Of a stretch of 64,000 bases of DNA, positions 56,358-64,000 are shown piece after piece. The DNA is from Caulobacteraceae bacterium (GTDB taxonomy: Bacteria > Pseudomonadota > Alphaproteobacteria > Caulobacterales > Caulobacteraceae). Position numbers and translations under genes: made by a program. Under the pieces are notes generated by a model. That model made no database searches. It saw only the letters and a program-made list of their open reading frames with translations, and had not been told where the DNA came from. Every line of letters begins with the position of its first letter. The stretch's first letter is position 1. The DNA lies in the NCBI GenBank assembly GCA_947475735.1, contig CANJLQ010000004.1, forward strand, positions 62,001 through 126,000. The letters are read 5' to 3'.

Positions 56358-57422
56358 TCAGGGGAAGGCGAGATAGGCCCAGACCGGCCGGTAGAGGGGC
56401 GCGCCCTGGGCGTCCAGAGGCGTGACGGCGTCCAGAACGGGCGAGGAATGCCTCGGCTGCGGGACCGGTCCGATCGGCATGGGGTTGGGCGCGGCGCTGG
56501 TCACCAGCCGTCGGGAGAGACCGTAGGGCGCCGCCGCCCCGTCCACCGAGGTGTTCGGCCCGAACTCCGACAGGCCAAGCAGGGTCCAGTTCTGGCTGAC
56601 CAGCGCCAGGGGCACGAGCTCGTCGCCGGTGTGGGTGAAGCCGAACTGGCGGCTGGCCGGGGTGACATTCGGAAGGCTCAGCCAGGGTGCCGGCGTCGTC
56701 GGGGTCAGGCCGACATCGGCGGGGCCGGAGAACATCACCACGCGGTCCAGCGAGAACAGCTTGCCCAGATAGGCTGCGTGCCCCGACCCCTGCGAATGCC
56801 CGGCCACGGTGATGCGGCTCCAGTCCAGTTGCCCTGAAACAATCAGCCGGCCCCAGCCCTCGGTCGGGAAGGTGCGGTCCAGATAGCGAATCAGGTCTTC
56901 CAGACGCCCGATGATGGAGCCGTTGCGATCCACGGTGACCACCGGGCTCAGATCCACGCCCGTCAGGATCTCGCGCCGCGCCTTGCCCGCGCAGTCCGGA
57001 TCGGCGCTCGGCGCGCACAGATCGCCCACCGCCGTGTCATTGGGATAGGTCAGGCCGATGGCGTGATAGCCACGCGAGGCGCCCGTGCGGACGATCTCGC
57101 GGTAGAAGCGCGGGATGCCTCCCGTGCCAGGCAGCATGACGAACAGCCGGTTCTGGGCCGCGACGGCTGGATTGGGCGTGATGACGAAGTGGGCGGCGGT
57201 GTTGGTCGCGACCGCCGGGTTCGCTGTCGTTGGCGACAGCTCCCGTTCCACCGACACGGCCGGCGGCGGCGGCGGGGGAGGAGGCGGCGGGGGAGGAGCC
57301 GGAGGCTGAGTGGGCGGCGATGATCCACCCCCACCGCCTCCACCGCCGGAACAGGCGGCGAGCGTCGTTCCGGCGACGGCGAGGGCGCCGATCAGTCCGA
57401 GGGCTTGAACAGTCCGCTTCAT
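56358..57422 (-). CDS. Alpha/beta hydrolase lipoprotein with polyproline linker
   Basis: About 354 residues. Lipobox TTLAAC, then a Gly/Ser stretch and an uninterrupted run of 12 prolines, then a hydrolase domain. VAGHSQGSGHAAYLG holds the nucleophile serine. FVMLPGTGGIPRFYREIV lies at the start of the fold and DELVPL may carry the acid. ATG 57422 is used, since upstream sequence belongs to no such protein. Probably outer-membrane or periplasmic. Substrate unknown. Confidence 0.82.
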   Translation of the reverse strand: MKRTVQALGLIGALAVAGTTLAACSGGGGGGGGSSPPTQPPAPPPPPPPPPPPPAVSVERELSPTTANPAVATNTAAHFVITPNPAVAAQNRLFVMLPGTGGIPRFYREIVRTGASRGYHAIGLTYPNDTAVGDLCAPSADPDCAGKARREILTGVDLSPVVTVDRNGSIIGRLEDLIRYLDRTFPTEGWGRLIVSGQLDWSRITVAGHSQGSGHAAYLGKLFSLDRVVMFSGPADVGLTPTTPAPWLSLPNVTPASRQFGFTHTGDELVPLALVSQNWTLLGLSEFGPNTSVDGAAAPYGLSRRLVTSAAPNPMPIGPVPQPRHSSPVLDAVTPLDAQGAPLYRPVWAYLAFP

Positions 57423-57478
57423 GGCAGTCCGCCTTGGGTGAGAGATCAGGGATATCACGGATGAGGGCCGAAAATCCG

Positions 57479-57895
57479 TCAGACCGCGCGAGCAGCACGC
57501 GCCGCCTTGCCGACGGGGCCCAGGTGGGTGTGGTCGAAGCTGGAGGCGTACTTCAGCCCATAGCCGATCATCCGGTCCCAGCCGACATGGGCGGCCCAGA
57601 CCAGGGCGAAGGGCAGCATCGCCGGCGCGATCGTCAGCCCGACCACCCCCAGCGCCATCGGCCCGATCTCGGTGTGCGTCAGGTTGTAGGCCAGGGTCCC
57701 CGCGCCACGCCCGAACAGATAGGCCAGGAATGACAGGTCGGGCACCAGGAACAGCCCGGCGAACCACCACCACGACAGGCCCGTGCGGTGATAAAGCAAG
57801 CAGGCCACGACCAGCAGCGCCAGCCCTTCGAGCCTCAGCAGACGGCCCGGCCATCCACGCGCGCCGCCCTCAGTCTGCACGATCGCGTTCGTCAT
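57479..57895 (-). CDS. DUF4260 membrane protein
   Basis: A 138-residue protein with four hydrophobic helices. LYHRTGLSWWWFAGLFLVPDLSFLAYLFG and AHVGWDRMIGYGLKY are the DUF4260 signature. Function unknown. The ATG overlaps the stop of the preceding gene (ATGA) and AGGAGA precedes it, so the two are cotranscribed from the promoter at about 58650. Confidence 0.88.
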   Translation of the reverse strand: MTNAIVQTEGGARGWPGRLLRLEGLALLVVACLLYHRTGLSWWWFAGLFLVPDLSFLAYLFGRGAGTLAYNLTHTEIGPMALGVVGLTIAPAMLPFALVWAAHVGWDRMIGYGLKYASSFDHTHLGPVGKAARAARAV

Positions 57896-58602
57896 TTCGT
57901 CTCTCCTTGCACGAGCCAGGTGACGCCCAGCGCCAGAAGCCACCCCAACCAGGCCGTGAAGACCCACTGGGTGATCTGAAAATCGGGAAAGGCGGGATCG
58001 ACCGTCGCCAGGAGCTCGACCTGCCCCACGACCCACAGCGGGGCCAAGAACAGTGCCGCGACGCCCAGCAGGCGTGTCCAAACGCCCCTCGCCAGCGGAC
58101 CGCGCGCCAGGGCCAGTCCGACCGCGACCGTCCAGGCCGCCAGCAGGGTCTGGCCCAGCCATTCCCCGATCGCCACGCCCGCGAACTGATGCAGCATCTG
58201 ATAGGCGCCGACCGCGACGGCGCTTTCGGTCGCCGATCCATCCAGCGCCCGGTCCGCCAGACCTGGCACGACGAACACCCACCGCGACAGGCCAACGGCC
58301 TGCGCGACGCCTGAGGCCGCTCCGGCCGCCGCCGCCCAGCCCGGCCAGCGTTCGCCGCCCCCCCGGATCGCCTCGCCCGTCCAGGCCGAGACCCACAGGA
58401 AGGCGAGCGCGCATACCGCGAACGCCAGCCAGATCAGGATCAGCTCGGGCCCGCCCGCGCGGAACGCCGCCAGCACCTGCAGCGGCGGCTCCCTCAGCAC
58501 GTCGTCATAGCCGAACCGATCGACCAGCAGGGCAAAGGGAATGTTGGCGGCGAGCGCGAAGGCGACCATCGCTGCCCCCGCCAATCGTTTCGAACCATGC
58601 AT
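57892..58602 (-). CDS. DUF4386-like membrane protein
   Basis: A 236-residue protein with six or so hydrophobic helices (MVAFALAANIPFALLVDRFG, ELILIWLAFAVCALAFLWVSA, LLGVAALFLAPLWVVGQVELL). Layout and loops resemble DUF4386. AAGGA eight bases before ATG 58602 fits better than ATG 58629, which lies inside an operator palindrome. It is the first gene of a two-gene unit probably under TetR control. Confidence 0.78.
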   Translation of the reverse strand: MHGSKRLAGAAMVAFALAANIPFALLVDRFGYDDVLREPPLQVLAAFRAGGPELILIWLAFAVCALAFLWVSAWTGEAIRGGGERWPGWAAAAGAASGVAQAVGLSRWVFVVPGLADRALDGSATESAVAVGAYQMLHQFAGVAIGEWLGQTLLAAWTVAVGLALARGPLARGVWTRLLGVAALFLAPLWVVGQVELLATVDPAFPDFQITQWVFTAWLGWLLALGVTWLVQGETK

Positions 58603-58618
58603 CGCCGATTTCCTTGTT

Positions 58619-58658
58619 GTCTCAGTCATGAGACTTATGTATGTCTCAATAACGAGAC
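58619..58658. promoter_or_regulatory. Twin operator, two GTCTC-N6-GAGAC palindromes
   Basis: Perfect palindromes at 58619-58634 and 58643-58658, centres 24 bases apart. A half-site GTCTC lies at 58673-58677. One palindrome fills the promoter spacer and the other begins at the -10. Size and symmetry suit a TetR-family dimer, and a TetR gene is 440 bases away. Confidence 0.82.
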
Positions 58659-58665
58659 ATGTCAA
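58636..58665 (-). promoter_or_regulatory. Sigma-70 promoter for the DUF4386-DUF4260 unit
   Basis: On the minus strand TTGACA (58665-58660), an 18-base spacer and TACATA (58641-58636). The -35 is a perfect consensus and the -10 four of six. The spacer is exactly one operator palindrome. Confidence 0.75.
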
Positions 58666-58698
58666 TCCTGAAGTCTCGATCTTTCCCTGGAGCCATCC

Positions 58699-59100
58699 AT
58701 GAATAACGCCTCACCCCTGATCGCCCTGCCGTTCGCGGCGCTCCTGGGCCTCGCCGCCTGCGCCGCCCCGCGCGTCGGCGTGGCCGATCTGGACATCCTG
58801 TCGGCGCAAGGCCCCGACGAGGTCGTCGACAGCGCCCTGTCGGTCGAGACCGTCGCCGCCTGCTTCCAGGAACGCGCCGACTTCCTGCCGCTCAGCCGTT
58901 TCGTCGCGAACGGGGCCGACTGGCGCTATTCCCTTTCTGGCTACGGCGCCGCCTATGAGAGCGTGACGATCCGCCCGACGGCGAATGGCTCTCGCTCCGA
59001 GGTCCGCATGGGCGCCTACGACACCCGCTGGGCCCGCAATTTCGAGGACGGTCGCGGCCGGGTCTTGCGCGCCTGCGCCGCCGGCCCCACCAACGGATGA
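58699..59100 (+). CDS. Small predicted lipoprotein
   Basis: A 133-residue protein with a signal and lipobox (LGLAAC), then ADLDILSAQGPDEVVDSAL, ADWRYSLSGYGAAYESVTI and a Cys near the C-terminus. Unknown function. Its stop overlaps the TetR ATG (ATGA), so regulator and lipoprotein are cotranscribed. The twin operator lies just upstream and may control it too. Confidence 0.75.
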   Translation: MNNASPLIALPFAALLGLAACAAPRVGVADLDILSAQGPDEVVDSALSVETVAACFQERADFLPLSRFVANGADWRYSLSGYGAAYESVTIRPTANGSRSEVRMGAYDTRWARNFEDGRGRVLRACAAGPTNG

Positions 59101-59810
59101 TGGCGGCCCAGACACCCACCCGCGCTCAAGCAGCGAGGCTCCGCGAGCCGAGCGGTAGCGCGCCAACCCGCGCTCAAGCAGCGAGCGACCGCGTCGCGAG
59201 CGATAGCGCCAAAAGCAGGCCGCGCGACCGCGCGGCGACGGAGGCGGCGATCGTCTCCGCCGCCGAGCGGATGTTGCTGCGCGACGGCTGGACCAGCCTG
59301 AACGTCAACACCCTGGCGGCTGAGGCCGGGATCGATCGCAAGCTGGTCTACCGCTATTTCGAAGGCGTCGATGGCGTCGTCGAGCGCCTCGCCGGGCGGC
59401 TCGATCTCTGGCTGGGCGAGACGCTGGCGGCTCAGCCGCCCATCGCGGCGACGTCCTATCGCGCCTTCGCCCGCGAGATGCTGGTGGCCTATCTGCAGAC
59501 GCTGCGGGCCAATCCCCTGATCCTGCGTCTGGTGGCGTGGGAGCTCAGTCAGGACACGCCGTTGCTGCGGCGTCTGGAGGCCGCCCGCTCGGCCGTGCTC
59601 CAGCGCTGGACCGCGTCCCGCCGCCCGAATCTTCCGCTTCCCCAGGGCGTCGACGTGGTCGCCTTGAACGTCGTCTTGCTGGCGGCGGTCCAGCATCTGG
59701 CGCTCGCCGCGGCCACGCGCGACCGCTTCGCCGGCGTCGCGCTGGACGACGGCGGCTGGCTTCGCATCGAGGCCGCCATCGACCGTCTGCTCGAGGCCTA
59801 TCCGGCCTGA
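59097..59810 (+). CDS. TetR/AcrR-family transcriptional regulator
   Basis: A 237-residue regulator. The N-terminal 45 residues include two tandem copies of a 16-residue unit (PTRAQAA...). The HTH follows: AIVSAAERMLLRDGWTSLNVNTLAAEAGIDRKLVYRYF. The C-terminal ligand domain is helical. It probably binds the GTCTC-N6-GAGAC palindromes and represses the divergent genes. This is inference from position. Ligand unknown. Confidence 0.88.
   Translation: MMAAQTPTRAQAARLREPSGSAPTRAQAASDRVASDSAKSRPRDRAATEAAIVSAAERMLLRDGWTSLNVNTLAAEAGIDRKLVYRYFEGVDGVVERLAGRLDLWLGETLAAQPPIAATSYRAFAREMLVAYLQTLRANPLILRLVAWELSQDTPLLRRLEAARSAVLQRWTASRRPNLPLPQGVDVVALNVVLLAAVQHLALAAATRDRFAGVALDDGGWLRIEAAIDRLLEAYPA
59118..59213. 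repeat. Two tandem 48-base direct repeats in the tetR N-terminus
   Basis: Units at 59118-59165 and 59166-59213 share ACCCGCGCTCAAGCAGCGAG exactly, then similar CCGCG and GAGCGRTAGCGC parts. Being 48 bases they preserve the reading frame. The unit contains CGCT/AGCG symmetry, like other repeats here. Confidence 0.8.
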
Positions 59811-59854
59811 GACCCGGCCCCTTCGGGACCGCGCTCCATTCGAAAGAAACCTCC

Positions 59855-60664
59855 ATGCCCGACATCCGGATCGGCGGCGTTCGCCTGCACTATGACATCC
59901 ACGGCGACGGCCCCGAGACGATCGTCTTCGTCCACGGCCTGATGCTCGCCTCCGAAAGCTGGGGGGCACAGGTCGCCGCCTTCTCGGCCACCCACCGCGT
60001 CGTCACCTTCGACCTGCGCGGACAGGGTCGGTCGGCCCACATCGCTGCGGGACTGGATCTGGACAACCTCGCGGCCGACACGGTCGAGCTGATCCGCGCG
60101 CTGAGGCTTGGACCCGTTCACCTCGTGGGGTTCTCGATGGGGACCTTCGTCGCCATGCGGGTCGCAGCCCGCCGCCCCGAGCTGGTCAGGACCCTGACGC
60201 TGATCGGCCCCAGCGCCGAGGCCGAGGAGCCGGAGAACCTGCCGCGCTATCGCCTTCTGATCGCGCTGGTGAAGCTGTTCGGCCCCGGACCCTTCACCGC
60301 TCCGCTGATGAAGATCCTGTTCGGGGACACCTTCCTGAACGATCCGGCGCGGAGGCCGGAAGCCGACCGCTGGCGCGCCTATCTGCGCCGGCTACCCAGG
60401 GCCCTGCACCGCGCCGCCGCCGCCTCGGCTAGCCGTCACGCGATTACGGGCGAGCTTTCCGCCATCACCGCACCGACCCTCGTAATCTCGGGCGAGGAGG
60501 ACCGCCCGATCTCCCCCGCCAAGGCCCGCGCGGTCCATGCCGCCATCGCCGGCAGCCGGTTCGAAGCGATCCCCGCCACCGGCCACGCCGTCATGATTGA
60601 GCAGCCGGAGGTGTTCAACGCCCTGCTGCGCGACTTCGTCCGGCGGGTCCCGCGTCAGGCCTGA
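59855..60664 (+). CDS. Alpha/beta fold hydrolase
   Basis: A 269-residue hydrolase. FVHGLMLASESW sits at the oxyanion loop, VGFSMGTF has the nucleophile serine, SGEEDRPIS the acid and TGHAVMIEQPE the histidine. It resembles the haloperoxidase/esterase group of alpha/beta hydrolases. Substrate not predictable. ATG 59855 follows AAAGAAACC. Its 3' end overlaps the convergent hydrolase/OsmC gene by ten bases. Confidence 0.87.
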   Translation: MPDIRIGGVRLHYDIHGDGPETIVFVHGLMLASESWGAQVAAFSATHRVVTFDLRGQGRSAHIAAGLDLDNLAADTVELIRALRLGPVHLVGFSMGTFVAMRVAARRPELVRTLTLIGPSAEAEEPENLPRYRLLIALVKLFGPGPFTAPLMKILFGDTFLNDPARRPEADRWRAYLRRLPRALHRAAAASASRHAITGELSAITAPTLVISGEEDRPISPAKARAVHAAIAGSRFEAIPATGHAVMIEQPEVFNALLRDFVRRVPRQA

Positions 60665-61911
60665 GCGCAGACCTCCTCCATCTCCTTGAAGTGTTCTTCC
60701 TCGCATGGGGCGGACATGGCGGGAGCGTCCACCCGTGTCACCACCCGCGCCCCGCCCTCCAGCGTGCGGTGCACCGGGCACTTGTCCGCGATCTCGAACA
60801 TCCGGGCGCGCTGCGCCTCGTCGAACGTCCCTTCCAGCTTCAGCGTCCGTTCGAACACGTCCGGCGGCGTCTGGCCGGGCTGCTTCTCGTGGCGTACCTC
60901 GACCGAGGCGCGCTCCAGCGGCAGGCCCTTCCTGTCGGCATACAGCCTCAGCGTCATGACCGTGCAGGCCCCCAGCCCCGCCGCCACCAGCTCATAGGGC
61001 GTCGGCCCGCTGGCCAGCCCGCCCACCGACACCGGCTCGTCGGCCAGCAGCATGGCCCCGCCCGCCTCGACCCGGGACTGGAACTTGCCCGCGCCGGTTT
61101 CGGTGACCCGCACCACGCCATCCGAGGCCGGCGTTGTCTCCGGCGTCGTCATGTCCCCGACATAGCGGCTGGCCCAGGCCGCGATCACCGTCGCCGCATA
61201 GGCCGCGTCTTCCGGCCGGCTCAGCAGATGATCGGCCTTGTCCAGCGAGCAGAAGCTCTTGGGGTGCTTGGCCGCCATGAAGATGGCGCTGGCCTCCTCC
61301 ACCCCCACCACCTGATCGACCGGCGAATGCAGGATCAAGAGCGCCCGCTTCAGGTTCGCCAGCCGCGTCTTCTGGTCCTGCGCCTTCAGGTCCTCGGCGA
61401 AGCCCGCCCCGACCGATACCGCTCGTCCGCCGACCTGGGCCTCATGCGTCTCGCCGTGCATCAGCCCCTCGGCGCCCGGCCCAAGCAGCTTCAGCACATG
61501 GTCCACGTCGAACGGCGCGGCGATCACGGCGACCGCCTTGACGCTGTCGATGTCGCCCGCGGCCGCGATCGCCGCCGCCCCGCCCAGGCTGTGCCCGATC
61601 AGGAGGCCCGGCGCGCAGCCGTTCCGCGCCATATGCGCCGCCGCCTCGACCAGATCGCCAACGTCCACCGTGAACCCCGCCGGCATGGGCGTCATCCCCG
61701 CTTCCCCGATCCCGGCGAAGTCGATCCTCAGCGTCCCGACCCCCTCGGCCGCCAGGGCCCGGGCGATCCGCGTGGCCGCCAGATTGTCCTTTCCGCAGGT
61801 GAAACAGTGGGCGAACAGCGCATAGGCCCTGACCTGTCCGTCCGGCCGATCCAGCCGCCCGCGCACCCGCCGCCCGTCGGCGCAATCGAAGTCGAAGGGT
61901 TCGGATCGCAT
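60655..61911 (-). CDS. Bifunctional alpha/beta hydrolase / OsmC-family protein
   Basis: A 418-residue fusion. The first 255 residues are a serine hydrolase (ALFAHCFTCGKDNLAA, LLIGHSLGGAAA, ADHLLS). The rest is OsmC with redox cysteines in LGACTVMTLRLYA and DKCPVHRTL. OsmC domains reduce organic hydroperoxides. The fused hydrolase may release the substrate, but this is only inference. The arrangement is known in several proteobacteria. Overlaps its convergent neighbour by ten bases. Confidence 0.93.
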   Translation of the reverse strand: MRSEPFDFDCADGRRVRGRLDRPDGQVRAYALFAHCFTCGKDNLAATRIARALAAEGVGTLRIDFAGIGEAGMTPMPAGFTVDVGDLVEAAAHMARNGCAPGLLIGHSLGGAAAIAAAGDIDSVKAVAVIAAPFDVDHVLKLLGPGAEGLMHGETHEAQVGGRAVSVGAGFAEDLKAQDQKTRLANLKRALLILHSPVDQVVGVEEASAIFMAAKHPKSFCSLDKADHLLSRPEDAAYAATVIAAWASRYVGDMTTPETTPASDGVVRVTETGAGKFQSRVEAGGAMLLADEPVSVGGLASGPTPYELVAAGLGACTVMTLRLYADRKGLPLERASVEVRHEKQPGQTPPDVFERTLKLEGTFDEAQRARMFEIADKCPVHRTLEGGARVVTRVDAPAMSAPCEEEHFKEMEEVCAQA

Positions 61912-61981
61912 GGCGGGTCTCCTCAGAGCTGGCCCTCAGCCTAGCCCCGGATTTCGCCCCGCGCCCCTGAAAGGTTTCGGC

Positions 61982-62497
61982 TCAGTCCTCGCCGACGTGG
62001 GCGATCAGCTGGATCTCGACGATGCCGGTCTCCTCGAACAGGGCGGTGGTGCCGACCGCCGTCCAGGCCGGCCAGGGCCCGTCGATGTATTCGGCCTTCA
62101 CCTTGTTGATCACCTCGAGATGACCCATCCGGCCGCCGGTGAAGTTCGGCCCGTCCCAGACGTGGAAGCTGTTGATGATGACCACGTCGTCGAAGGTCGC
62201 CCCCGCCGCACGCAGCGTCCGGTCCAGCACGGCGAAGGCCCGGCGCGTCTGGGCCTCGAAGGCGGCGGCGTCGTTGCCCTCGCCCGGGGCCCGTCCGATG
62301 ATCACGCCCGAGACGTACAGGGTGTCGCCCACCCGCCGCGCGGCGGCATAGTTGTAGTCGTCATAGCCCGCCTGGAACTCGGGCGCGGGAATGATCGTCT
62401 CTCCGCCGGAGCTCGGCAGGCGGCGGGGATAGTCCTGGGCCAGGGCGGGCGTCGCCGCCGCCAGGGCCGCGAGGGCGGCGAGGATGAGGGTGCGCAT
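61982..62497 (-). CDS. RidA/YjgF family protein with signal peptide
   Basis: A 171-residue protein. Signal RTLILAALAALAAATPALAQ, then RRVGDTLYVSGVIIG, AFAVLDRTLRAAGATFDDVVIINSFHV and ALFEETGIVEIQLIA, the RidA fold. RidA enzymes deaminate reactive enamines in the cytosol. The catalytic arginine is not obvious in the usual CRV motif, so this exported member probably does something else. ATG 62497 follows GGAG. Confidence 0.85.
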   Translation of the reverse strand: MRTLILAALAALAAATPALAQDYPRRLPSSGGETIIPAPEFQAGYDDYNYAAARRVGDTLYVSGVIIGRAPGEGNDAAAFEAQTRRAFAVLDRTLRAAGATFDDVVIINSFHVWDGPNFTGGRMGHLEVINKVKAEYIDGPWPAWTAVGTTALFEETGIVEIQLIAHVGED

Positions 62498-62593
62498 GGT
62501 CGGTCTCCGGGTTGGGCACGGCCAAGGTGGGAACCGGCCGCCTCGACCACAACCGCCTTCCCACGCCCGCCGCATCGGCCTATCGTCGCCGCG

Positions 62594-64000
<1,407 letters not shown>

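Overview
This 64 kb, very GC-rich window looks chromosomal and most likely comes from a member of the Caulobacterales, probably Brevundimonas or a close relative. The reasons are a PleC-like kinase, an imuA-imuB-dnaE2 mutagenesis cassette behind an alphaproteobacterial GAAC-N7-GAAC SOS box, a zwf-pgl-edd-glk Entner-Doudoroff cluster, a long-form hisG, and codon use saturated with G/C at third positions. I see no tRNA, rRNA, CRISPR array, transposase or prophage gene. Accessory character is limited to dispersed palindromic repeats and small hypothetical proteins. The taxonomic call is inference from gene content, not from a marker gene.

Layout. 1-5.9 kb: the end of cysD, a CysN-CysC fusion, a Tat-exported retropepsin-like protein, an ALDH7-type dehydrogenase, a glycine-rich secreted protein and a hypothetical protein. 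6-15 kb: the PleC-like histidine kinase, a repeat cluster, then the SOS-controlled imuA-imuB-dnaE2 cassette, whose dnaE2 carries an in-frame repeat insertion. 14.5-21.9 kb: a QueD/PTPS-like enzyme, two DUF4870-like membrane proteins, a GNAT protein, an SDR, DUF4126, two tandem paralogous small proteins, a Kef-type antiporter and a kynurenine-formamidase-like hydrolase. 21.9-24.5 kb: a lone Lrp ligand-binding domain and a pair of acyl-CoA dehydrogenases. 24.5-28.6 kb: the complete Anbu operon (ATP-grasp, alpha-E, transglutaminase, Anbu peptidase). 28.7-33.2 kb: exported truncated haemoglobin, DUF3034 barrel, cupredoxin and EAL phosphodiesterase. 33.2-40.3 kb: a his operon headed by a TrpR/YerC-type regulator (hisG, hisD, degenerate-hisC::hisB fusion, hisH, hisA, hisF, hisIE). 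40.3-45.6 kb: zwf, pgl, edd and glk. 45.7-57.4 kb: lipoproteins, a FATP-type acyl-CoA synthetase, a sorbosone-dehydrogenase-like protein, a lipocalin, DUF1206, an ABC exporter, DUF427 and small hypotheticals. 57.5-61.9 kb: two membrane proteins, a lipoprotein and a TetR regulator around twin operators, then two alpha/beta hydrolases, one fused to OsmC. 62-64 kb: an exported RidA, a TPP riboswitch and the start of thiC.

The most unusual points are: (i) a HisC-like domain fused to HisB that has lost the PLP lysine; (ii) a repeat island captured in frame inside dnaE2; (iii) palindromic repeats inside the his operon that supply the Shine-Dalgarno sequences of the next genes; (iv) the haemoglobin/DUF3034/cupredoxin/EAL module beside the Anbu operon; and (v) paired GTCTC-N6-GAGAC operators embedded in a promoter next to a TetR gene.
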